From Apostichopus japonicus (taxonomy: Eukaryota; Echinodermata; Holothuroidea; Aspidochirotida; Stichopodidae), in the NCBI RefSeq assembly GCF_037975245.1, contig NC_092572.1, positions 4,793,501 to 4,857,500 on the forward strand: a DNA stretch of 64,000 nucleotides. Reading direction: 5' to 3'. The position numbers and the translations under genes are program-made. Shown here piece by piece: positions 20,706-32,250 of the stretch. The notes beneath the pieces are model-generated. The model was not told the origin of the DNA, did not search any database, and was given only the letters and a program-made list of their open reading frames with translations. How positions within the stretch are numbered: the stretch's first letter is position 1; each line of letters starts with the position of its first letter.

Positions 20706-23700
20706 GTTTGTGTTATTTTTTCTAGTTACAAAATTTGGGAAAAATGCGGAATTTAATTTCACCCGATTTGTTTTTCTAAGCTTGAAGTACCCTAAAAGAG
20801 CTTGTGATCCTTATATCAACATAATATTTAGAAAGACTACCAAACCAACGACATTACGGGCAATTTAATGCATGGAATTGAAAGATGGTTAAGGTTACGA
20901 ATTTAAGTTGTTGTATCGTCGGTACCCGTTTGTCATAATGTGTCCTCTAATAAATGTGGTTAGGTTATAGGGCTAAAATGATTATACTCAATTTCTTATA
21001 AAATTTCATCTCAAAGTTGTATTGTTCAGCTGACATTAAAATTGATAACAGTTTTAAAAATACAGCATATATATATAGCATATCAAATAATAACACACTT
21101 GATAGTTGTACTTCAAGTTAATTTAAAGGAAACGGAAGATCACTTAGCAAGAACACTTTAATGAGAGTCGATGCGGACAATTTACTTGTTTTGAAAGAAA
21201 AATTGTATTGCCAAAGAAATATCAGTTTATTGATGTTACGTATGTATTTATTTATTGAAGTGTAAAATGTGCTTTGCAATGTCGTGTATAAACAAAGCGT
21301 GGTTACAAATAATGAATTGATTGCTTAACGATGCACGGAAACTTCGTGAACACAATACAACGTTCAGTGGAAGAAATATGTATTGTTTGAAATGTTGCTA
21401 CTAATAATTACATAGTTATTCTGCAAATGAGTACAGATATGACTACCAATGTTAGTAACAGTAGATTAGGTGGGGCAGGTGCATAATATTGTGAAGACAA
21501 GATCATGCACCTATATTAACTCTTATCATCGTGTTATACTTACATATAAGTATGAAATAGTATGAAATGAAAAGTAGTGTGTTACTATTTGCATTGTACA
21601 CTCTAAGGAAAAAAGGAGATTTCAAAATGGCGGCCTGCTGAACTAATGGCTCCCAGAGTCCGGCCTGATTTCGAAGCCACTGTTCAGAACCTCACAATAT
21701 CACGTTTTTCGAATTTGTCAAATTTTGATTTAGATGTCAGTAAATAAACAATGAAAACCTGAATAAGAAATTACAAAAAACGAAAAAGGGTAAAAAGTAT
21801 TTGAATATATCCGATTCGGTCTAGCGATTACACAGTTGCAATTCCTGCCCTCCACCAAGTGTTTAAAATACAAACACGTAGATTACTCCAAAAACAGACA
21901 ACCGCAACGATATACGTTGTGCCGATGAATATTGTGTATCTTTTCACATTTTCAAACATCCAATGTAAATGATATGATTGATGCGAACCTAAAATATTGT
22001 GCCATTTACATTAAAGTGTCGTTGGATTTAAGAAAATGATCGAAAATCCAACAAAATAAAGCATTTGCAATATGCTCTGTGTTTCTTCTTTGATTCACAC
22101 AGCAATATGAAACGATGAGGTTTTAATTTACAGGCTGGAAACAAAGCATTGCCCTATTAGTGTTGACAGAAAGAGTATAAATATTAGGTTAAATACGTAG
22201 TTTGGGAAATAATTTATTAATACACACATTTAATACCAAGTTTAGACATCAAATAATTTGTGATGATTGCAGCAGCTAATAGGCATTGATGGACTCTATA
22301 GCAGCAATATCTCTCGTTGAATATGATTCATATTTAACCTGCATTTGTCTTTATATTGCCATTTCTCCTGATCCTTAATGGTTTCTTAAAAATGAATGAC
22401 TTAATTATAATTTCCCTTCATTTCTCCTCTTATCGGTACAAGAGGTTTATAAAGCCTTATTGCATAGCTTGGCAGATTCTTATCTGTCGCTAACAAAAGA
22501 TCCAGAAACAACTAAGTTTATAACTCGTTAGTTACGACTCATTCACAGTCATTCCATCGATTTATTTACTTTCTATTGATATTGTTAAAATCAAAATGGT
22601 TTTATCAATCGTTATAAATTTGCCCTATGCCAAAGCATCATCATTTGTACATTAATATGGATAATGTCCGTACATAATGTATAGGCTAATATTCGTACAT
22701 AATATATGGGCTAATGTTTGTACATAATATATAGGCTCATATTCGTACATAATAAATAAGCTAATGTTTGTACATAATATATCGCGTAATATTCAATCAT
22801 AATATATAGGATAATGTTCGTTCACAATATATAGGCTAATTTTAGTATATAATATATAGTATATTGTTATGTTCGTACATAATATATTTGCTAATATTCG
22901 TAAAAGATATATATGTTCGTAGATAATATATCATAAGCACATTTGTTTCCAGCATCGTCGAAAAATTAAAATTAAAAACCAAAACAATGGGGTTTGAGGC
23001 GATAATATGGGGCATGGTATATATCCATTTCCTTATGATGAAGGAGTACTTAATCAACTGACATGGCCCATATTTAGAAATTGGTAACCTCCTCTGAAAA
23101 CATGGGCAACAATGCAATACCATGAAGTGAAATACAGTGCAATTGTGTTTGATAGTTCAAATGTTATTTTCTATAATTTTTCATTGTTATTGTTTCGTTT
23201 TCACTGTTTCCATGTTGTTTAATACACAAATATAGATATTGGCTGATGTGTGTTCATGTGAGACAAATAATAGGAAGAAAATAGAAGGGTCGAAATACTT
23301 TAAAAAATAAAGAAATGCTATTTGAGGTAAGAGCAGTCGAAATAGCGATGAAAAAGTATATCTTAGTATTAACTCTCATCATGTTGTTACACACGGTTTG
23401 CACTCCACGTGGAAGTTTGTAATAGTCATTTAAAAGAAATGATTTTATTTCGATTATAGCTTATATACCATCAAGTTCCTTTTTCGTTTCTTTTGGACTC
23501 AGAGACGTTCTCCGTCTACAAATGATACATTTATTATTCATTTTTAACAATTAAAAAATGTTTGCTATGGTGTCAAACATATATTATTTTTGAGTGTTAG
23601 TGATTTATCTGATATTTTAATATGTAAGTATTTTATCTAATATTATTTTTAGTCCGTTTGAAAGTGTGTTATAGCAATTGTTACTGACACAAAAGAATAG

Positions 23701-23913
23701 CGGTAATCTGGATAATATGTTGGAATGTTACGTCGGAACAATTACACCTGTTTTTCATTTACGCAGTCGACTATATAATATTATCTATATGGGACCAACA
23801 GAAGTTTTTATGATAGCATCGTTGACATTCAGTACCGGTTACAAATTCGATCTGAACTGTATTGATGTTATGCAGATACTTTTGTTATGTTTCATACTAT
23901 TCTTCTCACGCAG
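20706..23913 (+). other. CTL-2 intron 1
   Basis: 3.2-kb intron. The first 1.9 kb is unlike the other copies. From about 22660 it has the expanded 25-bp repeat array, then sequence homologous to the end of CTL-1 intron 1 (from about 22970). Confidence 0.6.
22665..22935. repeat. ~25-bp tandem array (TACATAATATATAGGCTAAT type)
   Basis: About ten units with the pattern GTACATAATATATAGGCTAA followed by T(A/G)TTC. Shorter versions with about four units sit in the same intron of CTL-1 (9206-9312), CTL-4 (50873-50980) and CTL-5 (62823-62925). Confidence 0.85.
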
Positions 23914-24027
23914 CTTTTAGTCAATCTTTTGGAGGGGTCGCAGGAGCTACCGAAGATCACGTAAAGGGGACGTTTAAATGTACCAGGACTTCACAAGGTA
24001 CGTCCTCAACGACCTCAAGTAGTGAAG
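23914..24027 (+). CDS. CTL-2 exon 2: Ser/Thr-rich segment
   Basis: Acceptor CTTCTCACGCAG, donor GAAG|GTAAGT, 114 nt. It reads FSQSFGGVAGATEDHVKG, then TFKCTRTSQG. Confidence 0.7.
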
Positions 24028-24046
24028 GTAAGTTGGAGTCTATCTG

Positions 24047-24568
24047 ATGTAAGTGTAAGATTATCTTATATATGTCTTGCTTTGATAAATCTTCGTATTC
24101 AGTCAACTTTTCATACTTTTAGAGACTAAGTCTATTAAGTGTAAGATTATCTTATATATGTCTTGCTTTGACAGATCTTCGTAATGTGTCAATTGTCTCT
24201 ACCTTTAGAGACTAATTCTATAAAGTGTAAGATTATCTTATATATGTCTTGTTTCGACAGATCTTCGTATTCTGTCCATTTTCTCTACTTTTAGAGACAA
24301 AGTCTATTAAGTATAAGATTATCTTATATATGTGTTGATTTGAAAGATCTTCGTATTCTGTCAATTTTCTCTACTTTTAGAGACTAAGTCTATTAAGTGT
24401 AAGACTATCTTATATATGTCTTGTTTGACAGATCTTCGAATTATGTTAATTTTCTCTACTTTTATAGACTGTTACTATTAAGTGCAAGATTATGTTATAT
24501 ATGTTTTGCTTGGACAGATCTTCGTATTGTGTCCATTGTCTCTATATTTAGAGACAAAGTCTATTTAT
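24047..24568. repeat. ~86-bp intronic tandem array, CTL-2 intron 2
   Basis: About six units of the same family as in CTL-1. Confidence 0.9.
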
Positions 24569-24888
24569 TTGGCCACATGTCTCAAACGTAACTTGTTGTA
24601 TTAACGATAATCTACAACCGCCCGCTTGGTTAGGCTTAGATGTTGAGAATTTGCAAATCATTTTATAAAGCCCTCCAATACAAACTTTCTGACGTCAAAT
24701 TGATCGTTACGATAGTAGAACTACTGTCGTCATCTTACATTGATGTCATCTAAGCAAACACAAAAGCTATAGGATTACTCAGCTTAATTATAGAATTATC
24801 TCATTAAAAGAATAAATTATGTTTAGTTCTTACGTGTTCCCAGCCAGTAACGCTTTCCTGCTGTTCTATAATTTTTTTTCTATTTCAG

Positions 24889-24990
24889 CAGCAGCTGACC
24901 CTGATGTGACACACATTACTACATTGGCTCAACATGACACAACAAAATCAACTGAACGACCCGATTCTACAACTAAGGAGAGTGTTAAGA
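24889..24990 (+). CDS. CTL-2 exon 3: stalk unit 1
   Basis: Acceptor CTATTTCAG, donor AAGA|GTAAGT, 102 nt, intact frame. It reads AADPDVTHITTLAQHDTTKS, then TERPDSTTKESVK. Confidence 0.7.
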
Positions 24991-25372
24991 GTAAGTGCTT
25001 TCGATTGATGGTAGCGAACTATAAATATAAAGTTACCGTTGGCAGAAGTTTTAATAATAATCAACATGTGTTAATTTCTTATAAAGTTAGTGGTGGACAT
25101 TTCTTCTACCCATGTCATCATGGTGAACTAACACTATTTTAAACTCCAATGTCAACTGAAATCTTGTGAAATTATTTTATTTTAGTAGAATTGATAACAA
25201 TATTTAGCAAGATATAGATAAAAGGAAATTATTGAAAGATGAATCTTGATGTCATTTCTTTTCAATTTTCACTCTCCCTTGTTAACGACTGACTTATGAC
25301 TGGAATAAACCAATCGATTATTTATTCATTTCAATTTAGTATGAATGTTTCATATTTAAATTATTGCGGGGA

Positions 25373-27180
25373 AGACTTGGTCTATTAAGTGTAAGATTAT
25401 ATTGTATATGTCTTACTTTGACAAACCTTGGTATTGTGTCAATTGTCTCTACTTTTAGAGACTAAGTCTATAAAGTATAAGATTATCTTATATATGTCTT
25501 GCTTTGTCAGATCTTGGTATTGTGTCAATTGTCTCTACTTTTAGAGATTAAGTCCATTAAGTGTAAGATTATATTGTATATGTCTTGCTTTGATAGATCT
25601 TAGTATTGTGTCAATTGTCTCTACTTTAGAGACTAAGTCTATAAAGTATAAGATTATCTTATATATGTCTTGCTTTGTCAGATCTTGGTATTGTGTCAAT
25701 TGTCTCTACTTTTAGAGATTAAGTCCATTAAGTGTAAGATTATATTGTATATGTCTTGCTTTGATAGATCTTAGTATTGTGTCAATTGTCTCTACTTTAG
25801 AGACTAAGTCTATAAAGTATAAGATTATCTTATATATGTCTTGCTTTGTCAGATCTTGGTATTGTGTCAATTGTCTCTACTTTTAGAGATTAAGTCTATT
25901 AAGTGTAAGATTATATTGTATATGTCTTGCTTTGATAGATCTTAGTATTGTGTCCATTGTTCATGCTTTTAGAGACTAAGTCCATTAAGTGTAAGAATAT
26001 ATTGTATATGTCTTGCTTTGATAGATCTTAGTATTGTGTCCATTGTGAATGCTTTTAGAGACTTAGTCTATTAACTGTAAGATTATCTTATATATATCTT
26101 GCTTTTACAGATCTTCGTATTGTGTCAATTGTCTCTGCTTTTAGAGATTAAGTCTATCAAGTGTAAGATTATCTGATATATGTCTTGATTTTACAGATCT
26201 TAGTATTGTGTCCATTGTTCATGCTTTTAGAGACTAAGTCCATTAAGTGTAAGAATATATTGTATATGTCTTGCTTTGATAGATCTTAGTATTGTGTCCA
26301 TTGTGAATGCTTTTAGAGACTTAGTCTATTAACTGTAAGATTATCTTATATATATCTTGCTTTTACAGATCTTCGTATTGTGTCAATTGTCTCTGCTTTT
26401 AGAGATTAAGTCTATCAAGTGTAAGATTATCTGATATATGTCTTGATTTTACAGATCTTAGTATTGTGTCCATTGTGAATGCTTTTAGAGACTAAGTCTA
26501 TTAAGTGTAAGATTATCTTACATATGTCTTGATTTGACAGATCTTAGTATTGTGTCAATTGTCTCTACTTTAGAGACTAAGTCTATAAAGTATAAGACTA
26601 TCATATATATGTCTTGTTTTGACAGATCTTAGTATTGTGTCAATTGTCTCTACTTTAGAGACTAAGTCTATAAAGTATAAGATTATCTTATATATGTCTT
26701 GCTTTGACAGATCTTGGTATTGTGTCAATTGTCTCTACTTTTAGAGATTAAGTCTATTAAGTGTAAGATTATCTGATATATGTCTTGATTTTACAGATCT
26801 TCGTATTGTGTCCATTGTTCATGCTTTTAGAGACTAAGTCTATTAAGTGTAAGATTATCTTACATATGTCTTGATTTGACAGATCTTAGTATTGTGTCAA
26901 TTGTCTCTACTTTAGAGACTAAGTCTATAAAGTATAAGACTATCATATATATGTCTTGTTTTGACAGATCTTCGTATTCTGTCAATTGTCTCTACTTTTA
27001 GAGACTAAGTCCATTAAGTGTAAGATTATATTGTATATGTCTTGCTTTGATAGATCTTAGTATTGTGTCCATTGTGAATGCTTTTAGAGACTTAGTCTAT
27101 TAAGTGTAAGATTATCTTATATATATCTTGCTTTTACAGATCTTCGTATTGTGTCAACTGTCTCTGCTTTTAGAGACTAA
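25373..27180. repeat. Expanded ~86-bp array, CTL-2 intron 3
   Basis: About 21 units, the longest array in the window. Higher-order copying is visible: a two-unit block repeats near 25540-25860, and a three-unit block (about 258 nt) repeats near 25953-26210 and 26211-26468. The array resumes for a few bases after the MITE at 27425. Confidence 0.95.
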
Positions 27181-27424
27181 AGCCCGGGTCACATCTGCGC
27201 GATTCAACACGCGATTCAACTCGCAATACAATTGAAGGTTGAATCGCGTAGTTAGACACGGGTATCAACTTGTTGCGCAATAAATGTTGCGCCTTCGATT
27301 TGGGTTGATTTGCAATAGAGCAATGTCCTAATCAGCGCAACTTCTCAGAAGCAACTTTTCTGATTCGCGTGATTTTAGTTGCGAGTTGAATCGCGTGTTG
27401 AATCGCGCAGATGTGACCCGGGCT
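27181..27424. mobile_element. MITE with 46-bp perfect terminal inverted repeats
   Basis: The 244-bp element starts AGCCCGGGTCACATCTGCGC and ends with its exact reverse complement; the inverted repeats match for 46 bp. It is flanked by TAA on both sides (27178-27180 and 27425-27427), a 3-bp target duplication typical of PIF/Harbinger elements. It has no coding capacity. It splits AGAC|TAA|GTCT, the palindrome of the last array unit. Superfamily is inferred from the TAA duplication alone. Confidence 0.9.
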
Positions 27425-27749
27425 TAAGTCTACTTACTTTGCAACATGTCTCAAATGTTACTTGTTGTATTAACGATAATCTACAACCACCCGCTTGGTT
27501 GGGCTTAGATGTTGAGAATTGGCAATTCACTTTATAAATCCCTTCAATTCAAACTTTCTGACATCAAATTGATCGTTACGATAGTAGAACTACGGTCGTC
27601 ATCTAACATTGATGTCATATTAGCAAACACAAAAGCTATTGGAAAACTCAACTTAATTATAGAATTATCTCATTAAAAGAGTAAATTATGTTTAGTTCTC
27701 ACGTGTTCCCAGCCAGTAACGCTTTCCCGATGTTCCTCATTTTTGTCAG

Positions 27750-27851
27750 CAGCAGCTGACGCTGTTGTGACACACATTACTACATTGGCTCAACATGACA
27801 CAACAAAATCAACTGAACGACCCGATTCTACAACAAAGGAGAGAGTTAAGA
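27750..27851 (+). CDS. CTL-2 exon 4: stalk unit 2
   Basis: Acceptor TTTTTGTCAG, donor AAGA|GTAAGT, 102 nt, intact. It reads AADAVVTHITTLAQHDTTKS, then TERPDSTTKERVK. Confidence 0.7.
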
Positions 27852-28204
27852 GTAAGTGTTTTCAAATGATGGTAGCCAACTATAAATATAAAGTTACCGT
27901 TGACAGAAATTTTAATAATAATCAGCATGTGTTAATTGCTTATAAAGTTAGTGGTCGACATTTCTTCTCCCGATATCATCATGGTGAACTAACAATGTTT
28001 TAAATTCCAATGTTAATTGAAATCTTGGGAATTTCTTTTATTTCAGTAGAATTGATAACAAAATTTAGCAAAATATAGATCAAAGGAAATTATTCCTTTT
28101 CACTTTTCTCTGTTCCTTGATAACGGCTGACTTATAACTGGAATAGATCAATCGATTATTTATTTATTTCTATTTAGTATTATTATTATTTTATATTTAT
28201 ATTT

Positions 28205-28690
28205 TTAACGGGGGAGATGGGGGGATTGGAGTGAGGCTGGGGGGTGTCATCTGTTTAAATGCGGTTAAATATAGATGACGTAAATTTGGCATTTTCTGTT
28301 TCGATGAACCACAGTTCTATATCAAAAGCTCAATATGATTATTTGCCCTTAAATAAAAGACCTATGTTAAATTACATACGTTCCATACGTTTCTTGAAAA
28401 GAATTTATCTATTTGGTTAAGGAGTCGTAAACAGGTGCACATACGTTAAATCCTACCGTTGATAATTGTAAAGAAAGCTACTTTTATTATGTTGTGTGAA
28501 TATTCGTATTTGTATTGGTGTTGTCATGGCAACTGAAGATGCGAATTTTATGCGAGGTTGTTACAACGGAAGGAAATAAATTATGCATGAAGTTATTATT
28601 TCTCCTTCATACATTTACAAGTCAAAACCTTCTTGACAAGCTACTTGACAGGCTACTACTGAACTACTGACATACATTATCTGAACAGGT
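28205..28690 (+). repeat. Orphan CTL upstream module inside CTL-2 intron 4
   Basis: Homologous to 7615-8100 (poly-G, GTTTAAATGCGGT, the RFX-like site GTTGTCATGGCAAC at 28520-28533, AAGTCAAA), yet no signal-peptide exon follows. It is probably the promoter of a copy whose body was lost or merged into CTL-2. Confidence 0.65.

Positions 28691-28757
<67 letters not shown>
28691..28757. repeat. (AT)n microsatellite
   Basis: About 33 AT units at the right edge of the orphan upstream module; a possible rearrangement point. Confidence 0.95.
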
Positions 28758-28760
<3 letters not shown>

Positions 28761-29262
28761 ATATACCTATAGAGTAAGAATATGATCTCGTATCTAGTGT
28801 TGTTTCATGCCTCCTCCAGCTGTTCAAATATTGTTTTAGATCTCCTTTAGTCTTAGTCTGCTTTACTGTTACATTTCATAAAAGTTGTTTTAGGTAAATT
28901 ACATTGTAACCTTTTTTAAATGTCGTGAAATACGGTACCCTTTAGCTTTGTCATTTTCAACCGGTGACTGATTAGAGGGGAATAAATGATCCTAGGCAAC
29001 TATTAATATAAGATAATCATTGACGAAAGTTGTAGTAAATTGAGATGCGATACTTACAGTTTTAAAATCAATGTGAGTGCACTTCTTGTAACGATATATT
29101 ATATTGGTGATCAAATTAAAATAGTGACGTTTTAATTTTAAGTTTTATGTTAGTAGAATTGATAACAATATTTAGCAGGACACATATGAAGAAGAATATT
29201 GATGTAATTCCTTTTCACTTTTCTCTGTTCCTTTGATACCGACTGACTTGTGACTGGAATAG

Positions 29263-29407
29263 ACCAATCGATGTACTGGATTAGTGATGATAAGGTAACT
29301 TGGTCTGAAGCAGTGAGAGGAGAATAAAGAAGCAGCGGCCTTTCGAGAGCAAACCTTAGGCGGGTATGATGGGATCTGGATAGGCATCCATGAGTCGGTA
29401 AAAGAAG
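29263..29407 (+). pseudogene. CTL-2 exon 5: lectin domain part 1, 53-nt deletion
   Basis: Acceptor GGAATAG and the first bases match CTL-1 exon 5, but its length is 145 rather than 198 nt. Reading from the normal phase gives a stop at 29325-29327. The WIGIHES core survives only in the other frame. Donor GAAG|GTAAAA. Confidence 0.8.
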
Positions 29408-30107
29408 GTAAAAACAAACAAATATATTAAAGTAGCCATTGTCTTTGGTGGCTAATGCCCCGAATCTTGATCAGAAATATGCATAATATAACTCAAACTA
29501 CCGTTGAATTTGATGAAAGTAGTCACAACGCCATCCTAAATTTATTTTCACTAAACTAGAAGTCACAATCAACATCTCTTTGCTCAAAAAAAAAAAAAAA
29601 AACGATCTCATTGGGTACCACTGTCTATTTCATGTATTAAGTTGTCGATATATTAATTATTTGAATTTAAAATTGATAGGTCCTGCTAATAAATTATGGT
29701 GATATGATGTGTTAAATTGAATAATAAAAATTAATAATTAAATTGGAGAATTACTATCTGATATGAAAATGATCAGCTTTGTTAACTCATCTTAGATGAA
29801 ATACTGGCGGATTGGATTGCTGATTTAAATTGGGTAGCCCTACTAGGTTTGGTCATTTAGTATTATTTCAATTAGCTTACTTGCAAACAAATGGAGGGAC
29901 AATAGGGATAGGTGTGGGCTGGTAAGCTTTCTGAGGGTTAAACACAACTGATTAACCTGAGAATGAATATGAGATAGACAATACTGGTGATATTTAGTGT
30001 ATTAACAATTGAAATACGTTACTTTCCGTTAATACATATAAAAAGCATTGGACAAGTCGATTTTGTAATTGGTATTGTATTTTTATAAATACTTTTAAAT
30101 AATGTAG
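29408..30107 (+). other. CTL-2 last intron (diverged)
   Basis: Shorter and more diverged than the other last introns, with a poly-A run near 29587-29603. Nothing coding seen. Confidence 0.5.
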
Positions 30108-30214
30108 GCAAATGCGAAGACGAAGACTGCGTGGTAATGGGGAATGGTGATTATAACGACTTTAAATGTGAAAGGAAGTTACGTTTTTGTTGTGAACATT
30201 ACGTTGTTATTTAA
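30108..30214 (+). pseudogene. CTL-2 exon 6: shortened lectin domain part 2
   Basis: Acceptor AATGTAG. It reads KCEDEDCVVMGNGDYNDFKC, then RKLRFCCEHYVVI and TAA at 30212-30214. The EPN segment is absent. AATAAA at 30213-30218 overlaps the stop codon. Confidence 0.7.
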
Positions 30215-31914
30215 TAAAAGGCAGGATTGACTAAAGGAAAGGAACGATACCTGCTAAAAGAGTAAGAAGATCGTTAAACTTTCGAATTTGTTTTGTCTTG
30301 TGTTGCTCTTGTTGAACTTTACGTAGACACAATTCATACTTGTTATACATCGATCGAATACGGACTTCTCAGTACGTCGTACTTTTACTAATCAAACACC
30401 AATGTATCACTGGAATGAAACGTATTTGTCAACCAGCGAAAGAAATTAACTGATTGATTAAAATAATGGTAAGAAACTAACAGAGAAAATACAATAATCG
30501 ATGAATGTACTATTTTATTGTGAGTTTTATATTTACGTCAACAACATCGTCTTTTCTGGCAAACTGTGAGCGGGGTGGATGTCTCTGAATGAAGTTCAAA
30601 CAAGAAAAACAGAATCAAAAATACTACTTGAAGTTACATTTTAAATAGTAAAAAGGAATTCTAAATATACGGAAATAACCATGTAGCAAGCACCAAACAG
30701 AAAAAGGAACTTAACGGATAATATAAACTATTTTATTGAAAATACAACAAGGCATCAGTTAAAACAAAGATGACACCATGGTAAGAAAAATGCACTTGTT
30801 ATCACTGCTTTAAAAAACAAAACATTTCTTAAAAACAACCAAAAGGGTAAAATTGTTTATTTATTTTGATTATAATTTTCTTCAATTGTTTACAGTAAAT
30901 AAAAACATCAATTACTGATTACGTTATATCTTAGTAATATATGGACGTATTGATATGATGATGTTATGTTTTAACATATGTGTTCATTCCAGCTATTCAA
31001 ATAGCCCGCTGATGACTTGTACATCATGTTTCCTTCCTTACGTTCTTTATTTGACTCAATTATCATCGTGTATTAAAGCTTTGTATTGTGTTAGATATCC
31101 TACGGGAGCATGTCCTTGTCTTCTGTCAACCATGAACTATTTAATTGGATAGTACAGAACAGGTGATGTATCCCAAATCAAATCGATTGTTTGGATTCAT
31201 TTTCAAGCCATATGTCTAATTCCATCACTCATGTTCCATATTTGGTGGATCATGGTAACATACCAGAGTTTAAAGCCTCATAATACGCATTCTATATTAA
31301 ACACTAACCGATACTTAATTCTATTCTTGTTTCTTTTCTTTCTTGTTATAAGTGTGTGGTAAATAATCGTACAATGTGATGAAGTAATGTTTTGGTCAAT
31401 ATTTTGGCAAAATTGTGACACATATTCGTTTGTCCTTATTTCTCAACTGAATAACGTTCTTCATGTTGGCGCTTTACTACCTAAGTAAAGACATTCCAAA
31501 AATATTTGAGACCATTTCATAAAAAAAAAAAAAAAAATACATATGTGTTTGATGAAAAGAATATTTATATTACTTGATCTCTATGAGTTAGATCAGAATA
31601 ATATTCATCCCGTAACAAAACATGCACACTAACTATTTAGTCCTAACTGGATTGTACATATTCTATATATAGCTAAGACCATCAACTCATTTCGCTCGCA
31701 TCCTTTGTTCCAAATAATATTTCACTTAGAGTACACAATCTTCATATTTCTGAGGACCAATATGTTTCCACATGGTTATATTATGATCACTTTTATTGGT
31801 CGAAATGGTACAAGAACGACATACTCGAGAACACAAATATCGTATTTGATTTTTAGATCACCTATTACGTATGATTTATTACTTAATAACAAAGGGATAC
31901 ACATATATTGATAT

Positions 31915-32159
31915 AAACCTATAGTGATATATACATAGGCCTATATTGATACATATATATATTGATATATACAAATATTAATATATATATATATATATTT
32001 ACATATGTTGATATATATATGTATATATATCTATCTATCTATCTATCTATATATCTCTCTCTCTCTCTATATATATATACATATTTTGCTATATATATTG
32101 ATATAAACATATATATAAATATAAATATATATATATTTATGTATATATTAATATATATA

Positions 32160-32192
<33 letters not shown>

Positions 32193-32250
32193 GTATGTAT
32201 ATATATTTATTTATATTTATTTTTATTTATATACATATAAATATTGATAC
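31915..32250. repeat. AT-rich simple repeat (TATA/GATA/TCTA)
   Basis: Long TATATA and TTGATATATA runs with a (CTAT)n and (CT)n stretch near 32031-32067. A 92-codon frame through it is repeat-driven. Confidence 0.9.

Larger units (their letters stand above)
20654..30214 (+). pseudogene. CTL-2: stalked C-type lectin, broken lectin domain
   Basis: Exons by homology: 20654..20705 (signal MKRTCYLLLIVILVIPE), 23914..24027, 24889..24990, 27750..27851, 29263..29407, 30108..30214. The first four are intact. The first lectin exon has lost 53 nt relative to CTL-1, between GCAGTG and AGAGGAG; this removes Cys1 and shifts the frame to a stop at 29325-29327. Downstream of the deletion the old frame still reads WIGIHESVKE. 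The last exon begins late (GKCEDEDC) and has lost the GEWKYEDG...EPN segment, but keeps YNDFKC, FCC and a stop. A product would be about 144 residues of signal plus stalk. Intron 4 contains a displaced promoter-like module and an (AT)n run, another sign of rearrangement. Confidence 0.75.

Noticed and set aside
29172-29417. 81-codon minus-strand frame over the CTL-2 lectin exon
   Set aside because: It is the shadow of the damaged exon; the plus-strand homology to CTL-1 is clear.
31962-32240. 92-codon frame rich in Tyr/Ile
   Set aside because: It is translation of AT-rich simple repeat.
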